From assembly GCF_023516595.1 (NCBI RefSeq), contig NZ_JAMGBG010000010.1, positions 124,001 to 188,000 on the forward strand: a stretch of DNA of 64,000 bases. Reading direction: 5' to 3'. Shown here piece after piece: positions 33,670 to 41,795 of this stretch (within the stretch, counting starts at the first letter, position 1; each line of letters begins with the position of its first letter). Both the position numbers and the translations under genes were made by a program. This stretch comes from Streptomyces neyagawaensis (lineage in GTDB: Bacteria > Actinomycetota > Actinomycetes > Streptomycetales > Streptomycetaceae). The notes beneath the pieces are model-generated. The model was not told where the DNA came from. It ran no database searches and worked only from the letters and a program-made list of their open reading frames with translations.

Positions 33670-34518
33670 TCAGGCCGCTGCCGCGCGCAGGAACTCGATG
33701 GAGCGGCGGGCCACGTCGGGGGCGTCGAGGGAGCCGCCCTGGATCTCCACGGAGACCAGTCCGCGATGGCCGAGCTCCCGCAGGGCGGCGAGCACGGGCG
33801 GGAAGTCGATCTCGCCCGCGCCGAATTCGAGGTGCTGGTGGACTCCGCGCCGCATGTCCTCGATCTGCACGTTGAGCAGACGCGGCGCTGCGAGCCGCAC
33901 GCACTCCAGGACGGTCCGCTCCTCCACGCAGTGGGCGTGCCCCACATCGAGGGTGATCCCGAACAGCTCATGCCCGCCGACGAGTTCGGCCAGTTCGAGG
34001 CATCGCTCGACGGTGTCGACGAACATGTACGGCTCCGGCTCGAACGCCAGGGAGACGCCGTACTCCTCGGCGGTCTCCAGGACGGTCTCCACTCCCGCCG
34101 CGAGCCGCTTCCAGGCGTCCCCCGCCGGGAGTCCGTCATGTGGTGCGGGTCCGCTGCACAGGTGGACGGTGGGCGAGCCCAGGTCGGCGGCCATGCGTAC
34201 GGCGCGCCGCAGCAGGTCGATCCGGTGTTCGGCCGCGTCGGACATCAGGGTCGGCTGGTGCTTGCCCCAGGGGTCGAGGAGGTAGGGCGCCCCGGTTTCC
34301 AGGGTCACGTCGAGGTCGTGCCGGTCGAGGTCCCGGGCGATCTCGGCGACACGTCGGGGCAGGTCGGGGGCGTACGGGTCGAGGTGCCCGTGGTCGAGGG
34401 TGAGGGCGACGCCGTCGTAGCCGAGGTCGGCGAGGACGGTGAGGACATCGCCCAAGCGGTGGTTGGTGAAGCCGTTGGTGCCGTAACCGAATCGGAGGGG
34501 GGTGGGGGGCGCGGTCAT
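33670..34518 (-). CDS. Sugar phosphate isomerase/epimerase-like TIM barrel
   Basis: A 282-residue member of the AP-endonuclease-2/xylose-isomerase superfamily. Metal ligands are visible: Glu in LAFEPEPYMFVDT, Asp and His in TLDVGHAHC, a His in the RRGVHQHLEF region, and Glu in VSVEIQGGS. It starts FGYGTNGFTNHRL. It is a second TIM barrel beside EboE in the operon, in a position where other ebo clusters have, to my knowledge, a 3-dehydroquinate-synthase-like EboD. ATG 34518 is preceded by AGGAGG, part of a small hairpin (34528-34540). Substrate unknown. Confidence 0.85.
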   Translation of the reverse strand: MTAPPTPLRFGYGTNGFTNHRLGDVLTVLADLGYDGVALTLDHGHLDPYAPDLPRRVAEIARDLDRHDLDVTLETGAPYLLDPWGKHQPTLMSDAAEHRIDLLRRAVRMAADLGSPTVHLCSGPAPHDGLPAGDAWKRLAAGVETVLETAEEYGVSLAFEPEPYMFVDTVERCLELAELVGGHELFGITLDVGHAHCVEERTVLECVRLAAPRLLNVQIEDMRRGVHQHLEFGAGEIDFPPVLAALRELGHRGLVSVEIQGGSLDAPDVARRSIEFLRAAAA

Positions 34519-34527
34519 GCCGGCGTT

Positions 34528-34540
34528 CCTCCTGCGGAGG
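34528..34540 (-). promoter_or_regulatory. Hairpin occluding the isomerase ribosome-binding site
   Basis: CCTCC (34528-34532) and GGAGG (34536-34540), loop TGC, form a 5-bp hairpin; in the minus-strand transcript it contains the GGAGG Shine-Dalgarno for ATG 34518. Translation may depend on ribosomes arriving from eboC. Confidence 0.35.
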
Positions 34541-34563
34541 TCTGTGCTGGTCGAGGGGGTGGT

Positions 34564-35613
34564 TCAGGTGGGGGAGACACGCCGGGCGAGCCGCCGGGCC
34601 AGGGGGTGGGCGACGCCGAGGGCGGCCGCAGCGACCGTGGCGCCGCTGCGCGCGGTCAGCGCCGTCTGGAGTGGCAGGAACCCGAGGATGCCGGCCCCGA
34701 CGGCCCGCCGTACGTTCTCGCCCGACGGCTCCCGCAGGGCGCGGATTTGTGCCGTGCCGTAGGTGCCGAGGTAGGCGAGGGCTCCGGCGCCGACGACGAC
34801 GGCCCGGGTGGCCGCCGACCGAGTGGTGGCCGACCGAGTGGTGGGATGGCTGCCGAGGTACCGCTGGGTGGCGGTCGCGGCTGTGCGCCCCCGGGACGGC
34901 TCCGCCGTCCCGGCCCGAGCGGAGACGATCGCCGTGCGGACGGCGGGCAGCGCCGTCGCGAGGGCGGTGGTCGTGGCGGCGGCGAGGGTCGAGGCGGGCA
35001 CGCGGGCGGGAGCGCCGGAGATCTCGTGGCGGCTGAGGGCGGACAGCGTGTACGTGTGGGCGCCGACGAGCGCGGCCGGGACGGCGCCGCGCAGCAGTGC
35101 CCTGCCGGTTCCGCCCGGGCGGGCGGCGGCCAGCGCGCCGGAGAGGACGTCCAGGGTCCGGGCCGAGGCCATGGCGGCCGCTCCCGCGGGGGTCGACTTG
35201 AGCTTCAGGTCGTAGGCCCAGATCACGCCGGTCAGCGGCAGCGCCGCCAGAAGGCTGCGGCGGCCGCCCGAGGCGGCGGCGAGCCCGAGGCCCGCCGCGG
35301 TGAGCGCACCGGCGACGGCGAGGGCGGTACCGCGGGGGACGCGGCCCGACGGGACGGGCCGCTCGGGGCGTTCGACGGCGTCGATCGTGGCGTCGGCGTA
35401 GTCGTTGAGGGCCATGCCGGCCCAGTAGAGGCAGACGGATGACCCCATGACTCCCAGCGTCGGACCGCTGAGCGGACGTCCTGCTGCCGCGGCCCCCGCG
35501 AGGATGTCACCCGGCACGCTTAACGCGGCTGGCGCACGTACGAGTTGAGCGAGATCCGCGAGGCGCACGGCTTGCCGCGAGCCGGAGCGGACATCCCATC
35601 TCCGAGCTTTCAT
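34564..35613 (-). CDS. eboC: UbiA-family prenyltransferase (EboC-like)
   Basis: A 349-residue polytopic membrane protein. The first Asp-rich motif NDYADATID (Asn70, Asp71, Asp74, Asp78) and the second-motif region GVIWAYDLKLKST fit UbiA prenyltransferases, which attach prenyl chains to aromatic or sugar acceptors. The C-terminal half has several Ala/Thr-rich helices and a poorly conserved charged loop (about 240-275). It is the first gene of the operon eboC, isomerase, eboA, eboB, eboE, eboF, P450. The promoter should lie in 35614-35727. Confidence 0.86.
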   Translation of the reverse strand: MKARRWDVRSGSRQAVRLADLAQLVRAPAALSVPGDILAGAAAAGRPLSGPTLGVMGSSVCLYWAGMALNDYADATIDAVERPERPVPSGRVPRGTALAVAGALTAAGLGLAAASGGRRSLLAALPLTGVIWAYDLKLKSTPAGAAAMASARTLDVLSGALAAARPGGTGRALLRGAVPAALVGAHTYTLSALSRHEISGAPARVPASTLAAATTTALATALPAVRTAIVSARAGTAEPSRGRTAATATQRYLGSHPTTRSATTRSAATRAVVVGAGALAYLGTYGTAQIRALREPSGENVRRAVGAGILGFLPLQTALTARSGATVAAAALGVAHPLARRLARRVSPT

Positions 35614-35701
35614 GGCGGCAACTTACCCCTGCCACTTGGACATTCATGCGAAGAAAGCGTGAAGACCTTTTTCGTTTTGTGACTTGATATTGCCTACTGA
35701 T

Positions 35702-35717
35702 GCACGCATATGCGTGC
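35702..35717. promoter_or_regulatory. 16-bp perfect palindrome upstream of the ebo-like operon
   Basis: GCACGCATATGCGTGC is perfectly self-complementary with no loop. It lies 11 nt downstream of the FAD oxidoreductase stop and about 90 nt upstream of the eboC start, at the edge of an AT-rich leader. The absence of a loop favours an operator over a terminator. Confidence 0.45.
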
Positions 35718-35727
35718 TACTGGCCCG

Positions 35728-37149
35728 TCAGCGTTCCTGACGCAGTCTCCGCCACACCGCCTTGGCCGCGTTGTGCCCCGACATTCCGTGCACTCCGGGG
35801 CCCGGCGGGGTGGCCGACGAGCAGATGAACACGGCCGGATGCGGGGTGCGGTACGGCTGGAGCGTGAGCTTGGGACGGAGCAGCAGCTGGAGACCGGAGG
35901 CGGCGCCGCAGGCGATGTCACCGCCGACGTAGTTGGCGTTGTGCGCGGCGAGTTCGGGCGGTCCGGCGGTGGCGCGGGCGAGGACGAGGTCGCGGAAACC
36001 TGGTGCGAAACGCTCCAGTTGGCGCTCCACGGCGTCCGTCAAGTCTCCGGTCCAGCCGTTCGGCACATGGCCGTACGCCCAGAAGACGTGCTTGCCCTCG
36101 GGGGCGCGGGTGGGGTCGACGAGGCTGGGCTGCACGGTGATCAGGAACGGCCGGTCGGGGGCGTGGCCGTGCCGGGCGGCGGCGTCCAGGGCGGTGCTGA
36201 TCTCCGCCTTGCTCGCCCCGACCTGGACCGTGCCCGCGGCGCGCGCCTCCTCGGCGGTCCAGGGCACGGGGCCGTCCAGCGCGTAGTCGAGCTTGAAGAC
36301 GCTCGCGCCGTACCGGTACGACTCGTAGAAGCTTCCGAAGCCGGCGATCCGGGCCAGGGCGGTGGGCGAGGTGTCGAAGACGTAGGCGCGCGCGGGCGGC
36401 AGATCGTCGAGCCGCTTGACCTCGTAGTCGGTGTGGACGGTGCCGCCGAGGTCCTTGAGATAGGCGGTGAGCGCGTCGGAGATGGCCTGGGAGCCGCCGC
36501 GGGCGACCGGCCAGCCGGCGGCGTGCGCGGCCAGCGCGAAGACCAGGCCCACGGCGCCGGTGGCGAGCCCGCCGAGCGGGGCGATGACATGGGCGACCAG
36601 CCCGGAGAACAGCGCCTTGGCCTTCTCGTCCTTGAAGCGGCGCATCAGCCAGGTGGAGGGGGGCAGTCCGACGAGGCCGAAGCGGGCCAGGGTGACCGGG
36701 TCGCGCGGCAGCGCCGACAGCGGCAGCGACATGAAGTCCCGCACCAGGGTGTCCCACTTGGGCAGGAACGGCTCGATCAGTCTGCGGTACGCCCCCGCGT
36801 CCCTCGGCCCGAACGAGGCGGCCGTCTCCCCCACCGAACGCGACAGCACGGCCGCCGAGCCGTCCAGGAACGGGTGCGCCATGGGCAGCTCGGCGTGCAG
36901 CCACTCCAGGCCGTAGCGGGCCAGCGGCATCCCGTTGAACGCGGGCGAGTTGACGCCCAGGGGGTGGGCCGCCGCGCAGGGGTCGTGCCGGAAGCCGGGC
37001 AGGGTCAGCTCGGCGGTGCGGGCACCGCCGCCGACCGTGTCCTTGGCTTCGAACACCGCCACGGAGAAGCCGCGGCGGGCCAGCTCCACGGCAGCCGTCA
37101 GGCCGTTCGGCCCCGCCCCCACCACCACCGCGTCGAGCATCGCCGGCAC
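35728..37149 (-). CDS. Phytoene-desaturase-like NAD(P)/FAD-dependent oxidoreductase
   Basis: A 473-residue CrtI-type flavoprotein. FAD is bound by [20 protein letters not shown] and the following [16 protein letters not shown] near the N-terminus; the C-terminal flavin motif is [14 protein letters not shown]. Real carotenoid desaturation is not implied: the widespread actinomycete homologues have unknown substrates. GTG 37149 has AAGGGG at good distance; ATG 37140 is an alternative. It is upstream of and codirectional with the ebo-like operon, but separated by 114 nt and a palindrome, so cotranscription is uncertain. Confidence 0.88.
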   Translation of the reverse strand: MPAMLDAVVVGAGPNGLTAAVELARRGFSVAVFEAKDTVGGGARTAELTLPGFRHDPCAAAHPLGVNSPAFNGMPLARYGLEWLHAELPMAHPFLDGSAAVLSRSVGETAASFGPRDAGAYRRLIEPFLPKWDTLVRDFMSLPLSALPRDPVTLARFGLVGLPPSTWLMRRFKDEKAKALFSGLVAHVIAPLGGLATGAVGLVFALAAHAAGWPVARGGSQAISDALTAYLKDLGGTVHTDYEVKRLDDLPPARAYVFDTSPTALARIAGFGSFYESYRYGASVFKLDYALDGPVPWTAEEARAAGTVQVGASKAEISTALDAAARHGHAPDRPFLITVQPSLVDPTRAPEGKHVFWAYGHVPNGWTGDLTDAVERQLERFAPGFRDLVLARATAGPPELAAHNANYVGGDIACGAASGLQLLLRPKLTLQPYRTPHPAVFICSSATPPGPGVHGMSGHNAAKAVWRRLRQER

Positions 37150-37271
37150 GTTCGGACCCCTTCGTCAGCCGATGGTCATCGAGCGCCGCGAACGGGTTTC
37201 CGCCCGGCGGCGAACCTGCGCTCAGGATATGCCCGACCACCGACAGCCACAGCATGGGTAGGCTGCGCCGC

Positions 37272-37874
37272 ATGACGCGCCGGTTCCGTTTCACCGACCA
37301 CGAGCGGGATCTCCGGCACTGGTTCGAGCTGGGGGACGACGGGCGGGTCCTGCGACAGATCTCCTTCCGGGGCGGGGCGCCGGTGGCCCTGATCGCCGCC
37401 GACCCGGCCGAACGGGAGGAGGTCCGGCAGGTCGGCGGTGGGCTCGCCGTCCAGCTGTACGAGGTCGTGTACGGCACGGCCTGGCCGGGGCCAGTAGCGG
37501 AACCGGCGGAGGCGGTGCCGGTCACCGAGCGGGAGTTCGACCTGGCGTGGGGGCGGGCCCGCAGCCACCGCCAGTGCGATGTCCGGCACGACAGTGGCCC
37601 CGTCCCCGTCGGCGGGCGTCTGCCCGGCACGTTCACTGTCTCCCCGTGGGGCCCCGGGGTGACCGGGGTGTTCGTGGACCTCGGTCTGTCCGTGCCCGGC
37701 TTCGTGGACGCTCTGATCCTCCTGCGGGCCGAGTGCCAGTGGCCACCGGACGGCACGCCCGCCGTGTTCGAGGTGATCGACATCCGCATGGGCAGCGGCA
37801 GCTGCCAGCTCAGGCTCCGCCCGACAGCAACCCCCGCACCCGGCGAGCCGTGGCCGCGTCCCGGGCCGCGGTGA
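37272..37874 (+). CDS. Protein of unknown function
   Basis: A 200-residue soluble protein I cannot assign. It starts MTRRFRFTDHERDLRHWFEL and contains RQISFRGGAPVALIAAD, features resembling small hypothetical proteins of Streptomyces. No signal peptide or enzyme motif is visible. TAGGCT sits 6-8 nt upstream of ATG 37272, so the gene is probably leaderless; an in-frame ATG at 37254 overlaps that -10 and is less likely. Its last 65 nt overlap the end of the convergent phosphatase gene. Confidence 0.7.
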   Translation: MTRRFRFTDHERDLRHWFELGDDGRVLRQISFRGGAPVALIAADPAEREEVRQVGGGLAVQLYEVVYGTAWPGPVAEPAEAVPVTEREFDLAWGRARSHRQCDVRHDSGPVPVGGRLPGTFTVSPWGPGVTGVFVDLGLSVPGFVDALILLRAECQWPPDGTPAVFEVIDIRMGSGSCQLRLRPTATPAPGEPWPRPGPR

Positions 37875-38655
37875 ACGGCAGGGTGTTGCCGCCGGTGATG
37901 CGGAAGGGCTCGTCCGCGAGGGTCAGATGGGCTCCGCCCGACTCCTCGACGAGGAGCAGGCCCGCCGCGTGGTCCCAGGCCGCCTCCCAGGAGAACGCGA
38001 CCGCGTCCAACCGCCCCCGTGCGACGGCGAGATACTCCAGCCCCGCCGACCCGCACGGGCGTGGGGCGACGCCCTCCGTCCACAGGCCGAGCAGCGCCGC
38101 CTTCTGCTCCTCCGTGGTGTAGTCCGGGTGGGAGGTCGCCACGTCGAGGTCGCGGCCGGCCTCGGGCGGACCGGCGTGCAGCGGCTCGCCGTCCAGCGTG
38201 GCCCCTCGGCCCCGTATCGCCACGGCGAGCCGGTCGAGCGCGGGCGCGTACGTCCAGGAGGCGCGCACCACGCCGTCCAGGGCGAGGGCGACGAGCGTGC
38301 AGAAGCCGGGCTCGCCGTGCACGAACTGCCGGGTGCCGTCGACCGGGTCGACGATCCAGACCGGTGCGTCGCCGCGGATCGCCTCGTAGGACGCGGGGTT
38401 GGCGTGGACCGCCTCCTCGCCGACGACGACGGAGCCGGGCAGCAGCGCGGGCAGCGCCTCGGTCAGATACAGCTCGGCCTTGCGGTCGGCGTCGGTGACG
38501 AGGTCGTGGGGGCCGTTCTTCTGGTCGATCTCGTGCGCGGCGAGCTGCCGCCAGCGCGGCATGATCTCGGCGGCCGCCGCCTTGCGGATCGCTTCCTCGA
38601 CGTCGGAGGCGTGCCGGGCGAGAAACTCGTCGATGGTTTCGCTGTCTTCGATCAT
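37810..38655 (-). CDS. Inositol monophosphatase family protein
   Basis: A 281-residue Mg2+-dependent phosphomonoesterase. Signatures are VVVGEEAVHANP (Glu ligand), WIVDPVDGTRQFVHG (Asp ligands) and WDHAAGLLLVEESGG. Possible substrates are inositol phosphate or histidinol phosphate; the family cannot be resolved further by eye. ATG 38655 (MIEDSETIDEF) is the natural fold start, although the GGAGG lies only 1 nt away, too close for a Shine-Dalgarno; the frame is open to 38691. It overlaps the convergent gene by 65 nt. Confidence 0.9.
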   Translation of the reverse strand: MIEDSETIDEFLARHASDVEEAIRKAAAAEIMPRWRQLAAHEIDQKNGPHDLVTDADRKAELYLTEALPALLPGSVVVGEEAVHANPASYEAIRGDAPVWIVDPVDGTRQFVHGEPGFCTLVALALDGVVRASWTYAPALDRLAVAIRGRGATLDGEPLHAGPPEAGRDLDVATSHPDYTTEEQKAALLGLWTEGVAPRPCGSAGLEYLAVARGRLDAVAFSWEAAWDHAAGLLLVEESGGAHLTLADEPFRITGGNTLPFTAARDAATARRVRGLLSGGA

Positions 38656-38726
38656 GCCTCCATCACAGCACGCACCACTGACAATCCCCACCGGGAGGGT
38701 GCACTCCGCATGGAATCACCATGAAC

Positions 38727-38760
38727 AGCGGGTCCGCCGCGGCCGGGCGGCGGCCCCGCT
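38727..38760 (-). terminator. Terminator at the gamma-glutamyltransferase-like gene
   Basis: Arms 38727-38739 and 38748-38760 pair over 12 bp with one mismatch and an 8-nt loop, touching the stop codon of the minus-strand gene at 38760. No T-run follows. Confidence 0.6.
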
Positions 38761-40622
38761 CAGCGTCCGACGGCGTACCCCTGCATGCCCCGCGGGTTGG
38801 CCGCCGCCGAGAGCACGCCGGTCGCGGGGTCGCGCGCGACCACGCAGAGGCGGCCCTCGGACCAGGGTTCGCCGACGGTGACGTCATGGCCGCGCCGACG
38901 GAGTTCCGCGACGACCTCCGCGGGCATGCGGGACTCGACGGTGACGCTGCCGGGGCGCATGCCGCGCGGGTAGAAGGATCCGGGGAAGCCGTCGTTGTGC
39001 CAGTTCGGGGCGTCGATGGCGCCCTGGAGGTCGAGGCCGCCCCGGACCGGTGGGCGCAGGGCGACGCCGAGGAAGAAGTGGAGCTGCCACTGGTCCTGCT
39101 GGTCTCCGCCGGGTGTGCCGAACGCCATCACGGGCACCCCGTCGCGCAGCGCCAGCGAGGGGGTGAGCGTGGTGCGGGGCCGGCGGCCGGGGGTGAGGGA
39201 GTTCGGCAGTCCCTCGTCGAGCCAGGTCATCTGCAGCCGGGTGCCGAGCGGGAAACCCAGCTCGGGCACGACGGGGTTGGACTGGAGCCAGCCGCCGCTG
39301 GGCGTGGCCGCGACCATGTTGCCCCAGCGGTCGACGACGTCCAGATGGCAGGTGTCGCCCCGCGTGCCCCCGTCCGCCCCGACCTCGGGCTCCCCCGGTA
39401 CCGGGGAAAGGGGGCTCTTGGCGACCGTGGGTTCCCCGATGCCGGCGCGGGCGCCGCCGACCGTGGGCTCCCCGGCCCCCATGGGGTTGAAGCCGGGCTG
39501 GTCGGTGGCCACCACGCGCGCGTGGGCGCTCAGTCGGGGGGTGCGCCCGCCGAGGCTGCCGGGCCGCAGGTCGTACGAGGCCGTGTCGCCGATGAGGGCC
39601 CGCCGCTCGGCGTTGTACGTGTCGGACAGCAGCTCGGTCAGCGGCACCGGCGCGGCGTCCCCGTACCAGGCCTCGCGGTCCGCCATGGCGAGCTTGCAGC
39701 CCTCGATCAGCAGGTGTACGTAGTCGGCCGACCCGTACGCGGGCAGCTCGTCCGGGAGCAGGGCGAGTTGCTGGAGGAGCACCGGGCCCTGGCTCCAGGG
39801 GCGGGCCTTGCACAGGGTCCAGCCGTTCCAGTCGTAGGTCGCCGGGGCCTCGTAGGACGCGGACCAGGCGGCCAGGTCGGCCGCGGTGAGGGTGCCGGTG
39901 TGCCGTTCGCCGCTGGTGTCCAGGGTGGGCCGCCCCGCCTGCCGTACCAGGGCCTCGGCGATGAAGCCGGCGCGCCACACCTCGCGTGCCGCCTCGATGC
40001 GGGCCTCGCGGTCGCCCGCTCCCTCGACCTCGGCGAGCAGCCGCCGCCAGGTCGCGGCCAGGGCGGGGTTGCGGAACAGTTCGCCGGGGCGGGGCGCCCG
40101 GCCGCCGGGCAGGTAGACCTCCGCCGACGACACCCACTCCTTCTCGAAGAGGTCGCGCACCGTCTCGACGGTCGCGCCGACGTTCTCCACGGGCGCGTGC
40201 CCGTTCTCCGCGTACCCGATGGCGTACTTCAGGACGTCGGCGAGGTCCATGGTGCCGTAGTCGCGCAGCAGGAGCATCCACGCGTCGAAGGCGCCGGGGA
40301 CGGCGGCCGCCAGGGGGCCCGTGCCGGGGACGAGGTCCAGTCCGAGTCCCCGGTAGTGCTCGACCGTCGCCCCGGCGGGCGCCACGCCCTGTCCGCACAG
40401 GACCCGGACCTCGCCGTCCGCCGTCGCCAGGACGAGGGGGACCTCCCCCGCGGGCCCGTTGAGGTGCGGTTCGACGACGTGCAGGACGAAACCGGCGGCG
40501 ACGGCCGCGTCGTAGGCGTTGCCGCCGTCCTCCAGGACGGCCATCGCGGACTGCGACGCGAGCCAGTGCGTGGAGGACACCATGCCGAAGGTCCCCTGGA
40601 GCGTCGGTCGGGTGGTGAACAC
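38760..40622 (-). CDS. Gamma-glutamyltransferase family protein, cytoplasmic type
   Basis: A 620-residue Ntn-hydrolase. The autocatalytic Thr is Thr424 in RGDTCHLDVVDRWGNMV, so maturation would give chains of about 423 and 197 residues. FGTPGGDQQDQWQ and NDGFPGSFYPRG are in the small chain. No signal peptide is present, unlike the paralogue at 58414. Just before the nucleophile (about 388-420) is a Gly/Pro insertion with repeated GEPTV units. GTG 40622 is used because AGGAG lies 7 nt upstream. Substrate could be glutathione, gamma-glutamyl compounds or an acylated beta-lactam; not resolvable. Confidence 0.88.
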   Translation of the reverse strand: MFTTRPTLQGTFGMVSSTHWLASQSAMAVLEDGGNAYDAAVAAGFVLHVVEPHLNGPAGEVPLVLATADGEVRVLCGQGVAPAGATVEHYRGLGLDLVPGTGPLAAAVPGAFDAWMLLLRDYGTMDLADVLKYAIGYAENGHAPVENVGATVETVRDLFEKEWVSSAEVYLPGGRAPRPGELFRNPALAATWRRLLAEVEGAGDREARIEAAREVWRAGFIAEALVRQAGRPTLDTSGERHTGTLTAADLAAWSASYEAPATYDWNGWTLCKARPWSQGPVLLQQLALLPDELPAYGSADYVHLLIEGCKLAMADREAWYGDAAPVPLTELLSDTYNAERRALIGDTASYDLRPGSLGGRTPRLSAHARVVATDQPGFNPMGAGEPTVGGARAGIGEPTVAKSPLSPVPGEPEVGADGGTRGDTCHLDVVDRWGNMVAATPSGGWLQSNPVVPELGFPLGTRLQMTWLDEGLPNSLTPGRRPRTTLTPSLALRDGVPVMAFGTPGGDQQDQWQLHFFLGVALRPPVRGGLDLQGAIDAPNWHNDGFPGSFYPRGMRPGSVTVESRMPAEVVAELRRRGHDVTVGEPWSEGRLCVVARDPATGVLSAAANPRGMQGYAVGR

Positions 40623-40720
40623 GGGAGGACTCCTCACAGCGCGCCGATCGTCCGCCGATCGTACGCAGCGCCCTCAGTCACCCTCGGACGCGCGGTGACA
40701 CGGGCCGCCGACAGCCCACC

Positions 40721-41548
40721 TCACGCGCGCCGCCCCACGGTCAGCACATGCCCGCTCGTGCCCAGCAGCGACGGCTCCGACTCGATACGCCGGGTCGCCG
40801 CCAGAACGGCCTCCCTCCGCTCGGGGTCGTCGAGCCACTCGTCCACGTCGCCCATCAGCCAGGCGACGCCCTCCACGCCGTACTGGCCCTCGCACGCGAG
40901 CCCCGCCGCGTCGAACTCGCCCGGCACCTCGGCGGGGTCGGCGAAGTAGGCGGTGGTGAAGACGGGGTCGTCCGCCGAGGGCAGGTGACGCCCGTCCGCC
41001 GAGACCGCGTCGGTGCGCGCACGACGCTCCGGGAGGAAGTAATTCCCCTGCCGAAGCGTGTCGTTGAGGCCCGCGTACCGGTTGATCGTGGCCGCGACCA
41101 CCACACCGCCGGGCCGGACGACACGACGGGCCTCCACCAGCGCCCGTACCCGCTCCGGGCGTTCGGGCAGGTGGTAGAGCGGCCCGAGGAGGAGGACGAC
41201 GTCGTACGCGGCGGCCTCGGCGGGCAGCGCGCGGGCGTCCCCGAGCCGGGCGGTGACACCGGGCAGCAGGCCCGCCCGTTCGACGTGCATCGGTACGGGG
41301 TCGACGACCTCGACCTCGTGGCCGTCCCCCGCGAGCCAGGCCGCGTGGACGCCCGTGCCGCCCCCGACGTCGAGCACGCGCGCGGGGGTGTCGGGCAGGA
41401 ACCGTCGCAGGAGCTCCTGGGTGCGCCAGAACTCCAGTCGTCCGGCGCCTTCGGTGAGGCGCGTGTCCTCGCCGCCCCGCTCGTAGTAGGCGAGGATCTC
41501 CTCGCGCAGGGAAGGGGATCCGGATGCTGGGGAAGGTAACCGGGTCAT
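40721..41548 (-). CDS. Class I SAM-dependent methyltransferase
   Basis: A 275-residue Rossmann methyltransferase. Motif I is VLDVGGGTGVHAAWLA (about 58-73), followed by VEVVDPVPMHVE, motif IV in YDVVLLLGPLYHLPE, and RVVRPGGVVV. LGPLYHL is typical of the small-molecule methyltransferase group of actinomycetes. The acceptor is unknown. It lies immediately beside the MITE-like element (41590-41795), 42 nt from its edge. Confidence 0.9.
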   Translation of the reverse strand: MTRLPSPASGSPSLREEILAYYERGGEDTRLTEGAGRLEFWRTQELLRRFLPDTPARVLDVGGGTGVHAAWLAGDGHEVEVVDPVPMHVERAGLLPGVTARLGDARALPAEAAAYDVVLLLGPLYHLPERPERVRALVEARRVVRPGGVVVAATINRYAGLNDTLRQGNYFLPERRARTDAVSADGRHLPSADDPVFTTAYFADPAEVPGEFDAAGLACEGQYGVEGVAWLMGDVDEWLDDPERREAVLAATRRIESEPSLLGTSGHVLTVGRRA

Positions 41549-41589
41549 GCCTCAAGGGTGCTGATCGCCGTGAACGCGGTGCAACCGGT

Positions 41590-41795
41590 TAAGAGCTCCG
41601 AACAAAAGGGGAGTCCGATCAGCTCGCGGCGTCTGGTGCGTGCGATCGCAAGGCGCCGGAAGCTCCTCGATGGGGGTCCCCCGCTCGAGCGGAGCCGAGA
41701 GTGGGGGAGGAGCTACCAGGGGCTTTCGGCAACGCGGCGAGCGTGCGTGCCAGACGCCGCGAGCCGGGCTCCCCTTTTGTTCGGAACTCTAAGAG
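41590..41795. mobile_element. MITE-like long inverted repeat
   Basis: Two imperfect arms of about 70 nt (41591-41660 and about 41714-41794) are reverse complements, including an exact CTCCCCTTTTGTTCGGA/TCCGAACAAAAGGGGAG block and a second GCGGCGTCTGG block. The centre (41669-41710) is a sequence repeated in inverted orientation at 47620-47662. TAAGAG occurs at 41590-41595 and again at 41790-41795, exactly 200 bp apart, like a target duplication. No gene is inside. The right arm supplies the stop codon of the adjacent DUF4232 lipoprotein gene. Confidence 0.65.
41669..41710 (+). repeat. Dispersed intergenic repeat, copy 1
   Basis: About 42 nt centred on CGCTCGAGCGGAGCCGAGAG, flanked by TGGGGG/CCCCC arms. 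The reverse complement recurs at 47620-47662 with a few changes. It can fold into a GC-rich stem. I believe it is frequent in Streptomyces intergenic DNA, from memory only. Confidence 0.7.

Noticed and set aside
35728..37149. Carotenoid biosynthesis cluster
   Set aside because: The FAD enzyme is CrtI-like and a UbiA homologue is nearby, but there is no phytoene synthase, GGPP synthase or cyclase. The UbiA gene belongs to the ebo-like set.
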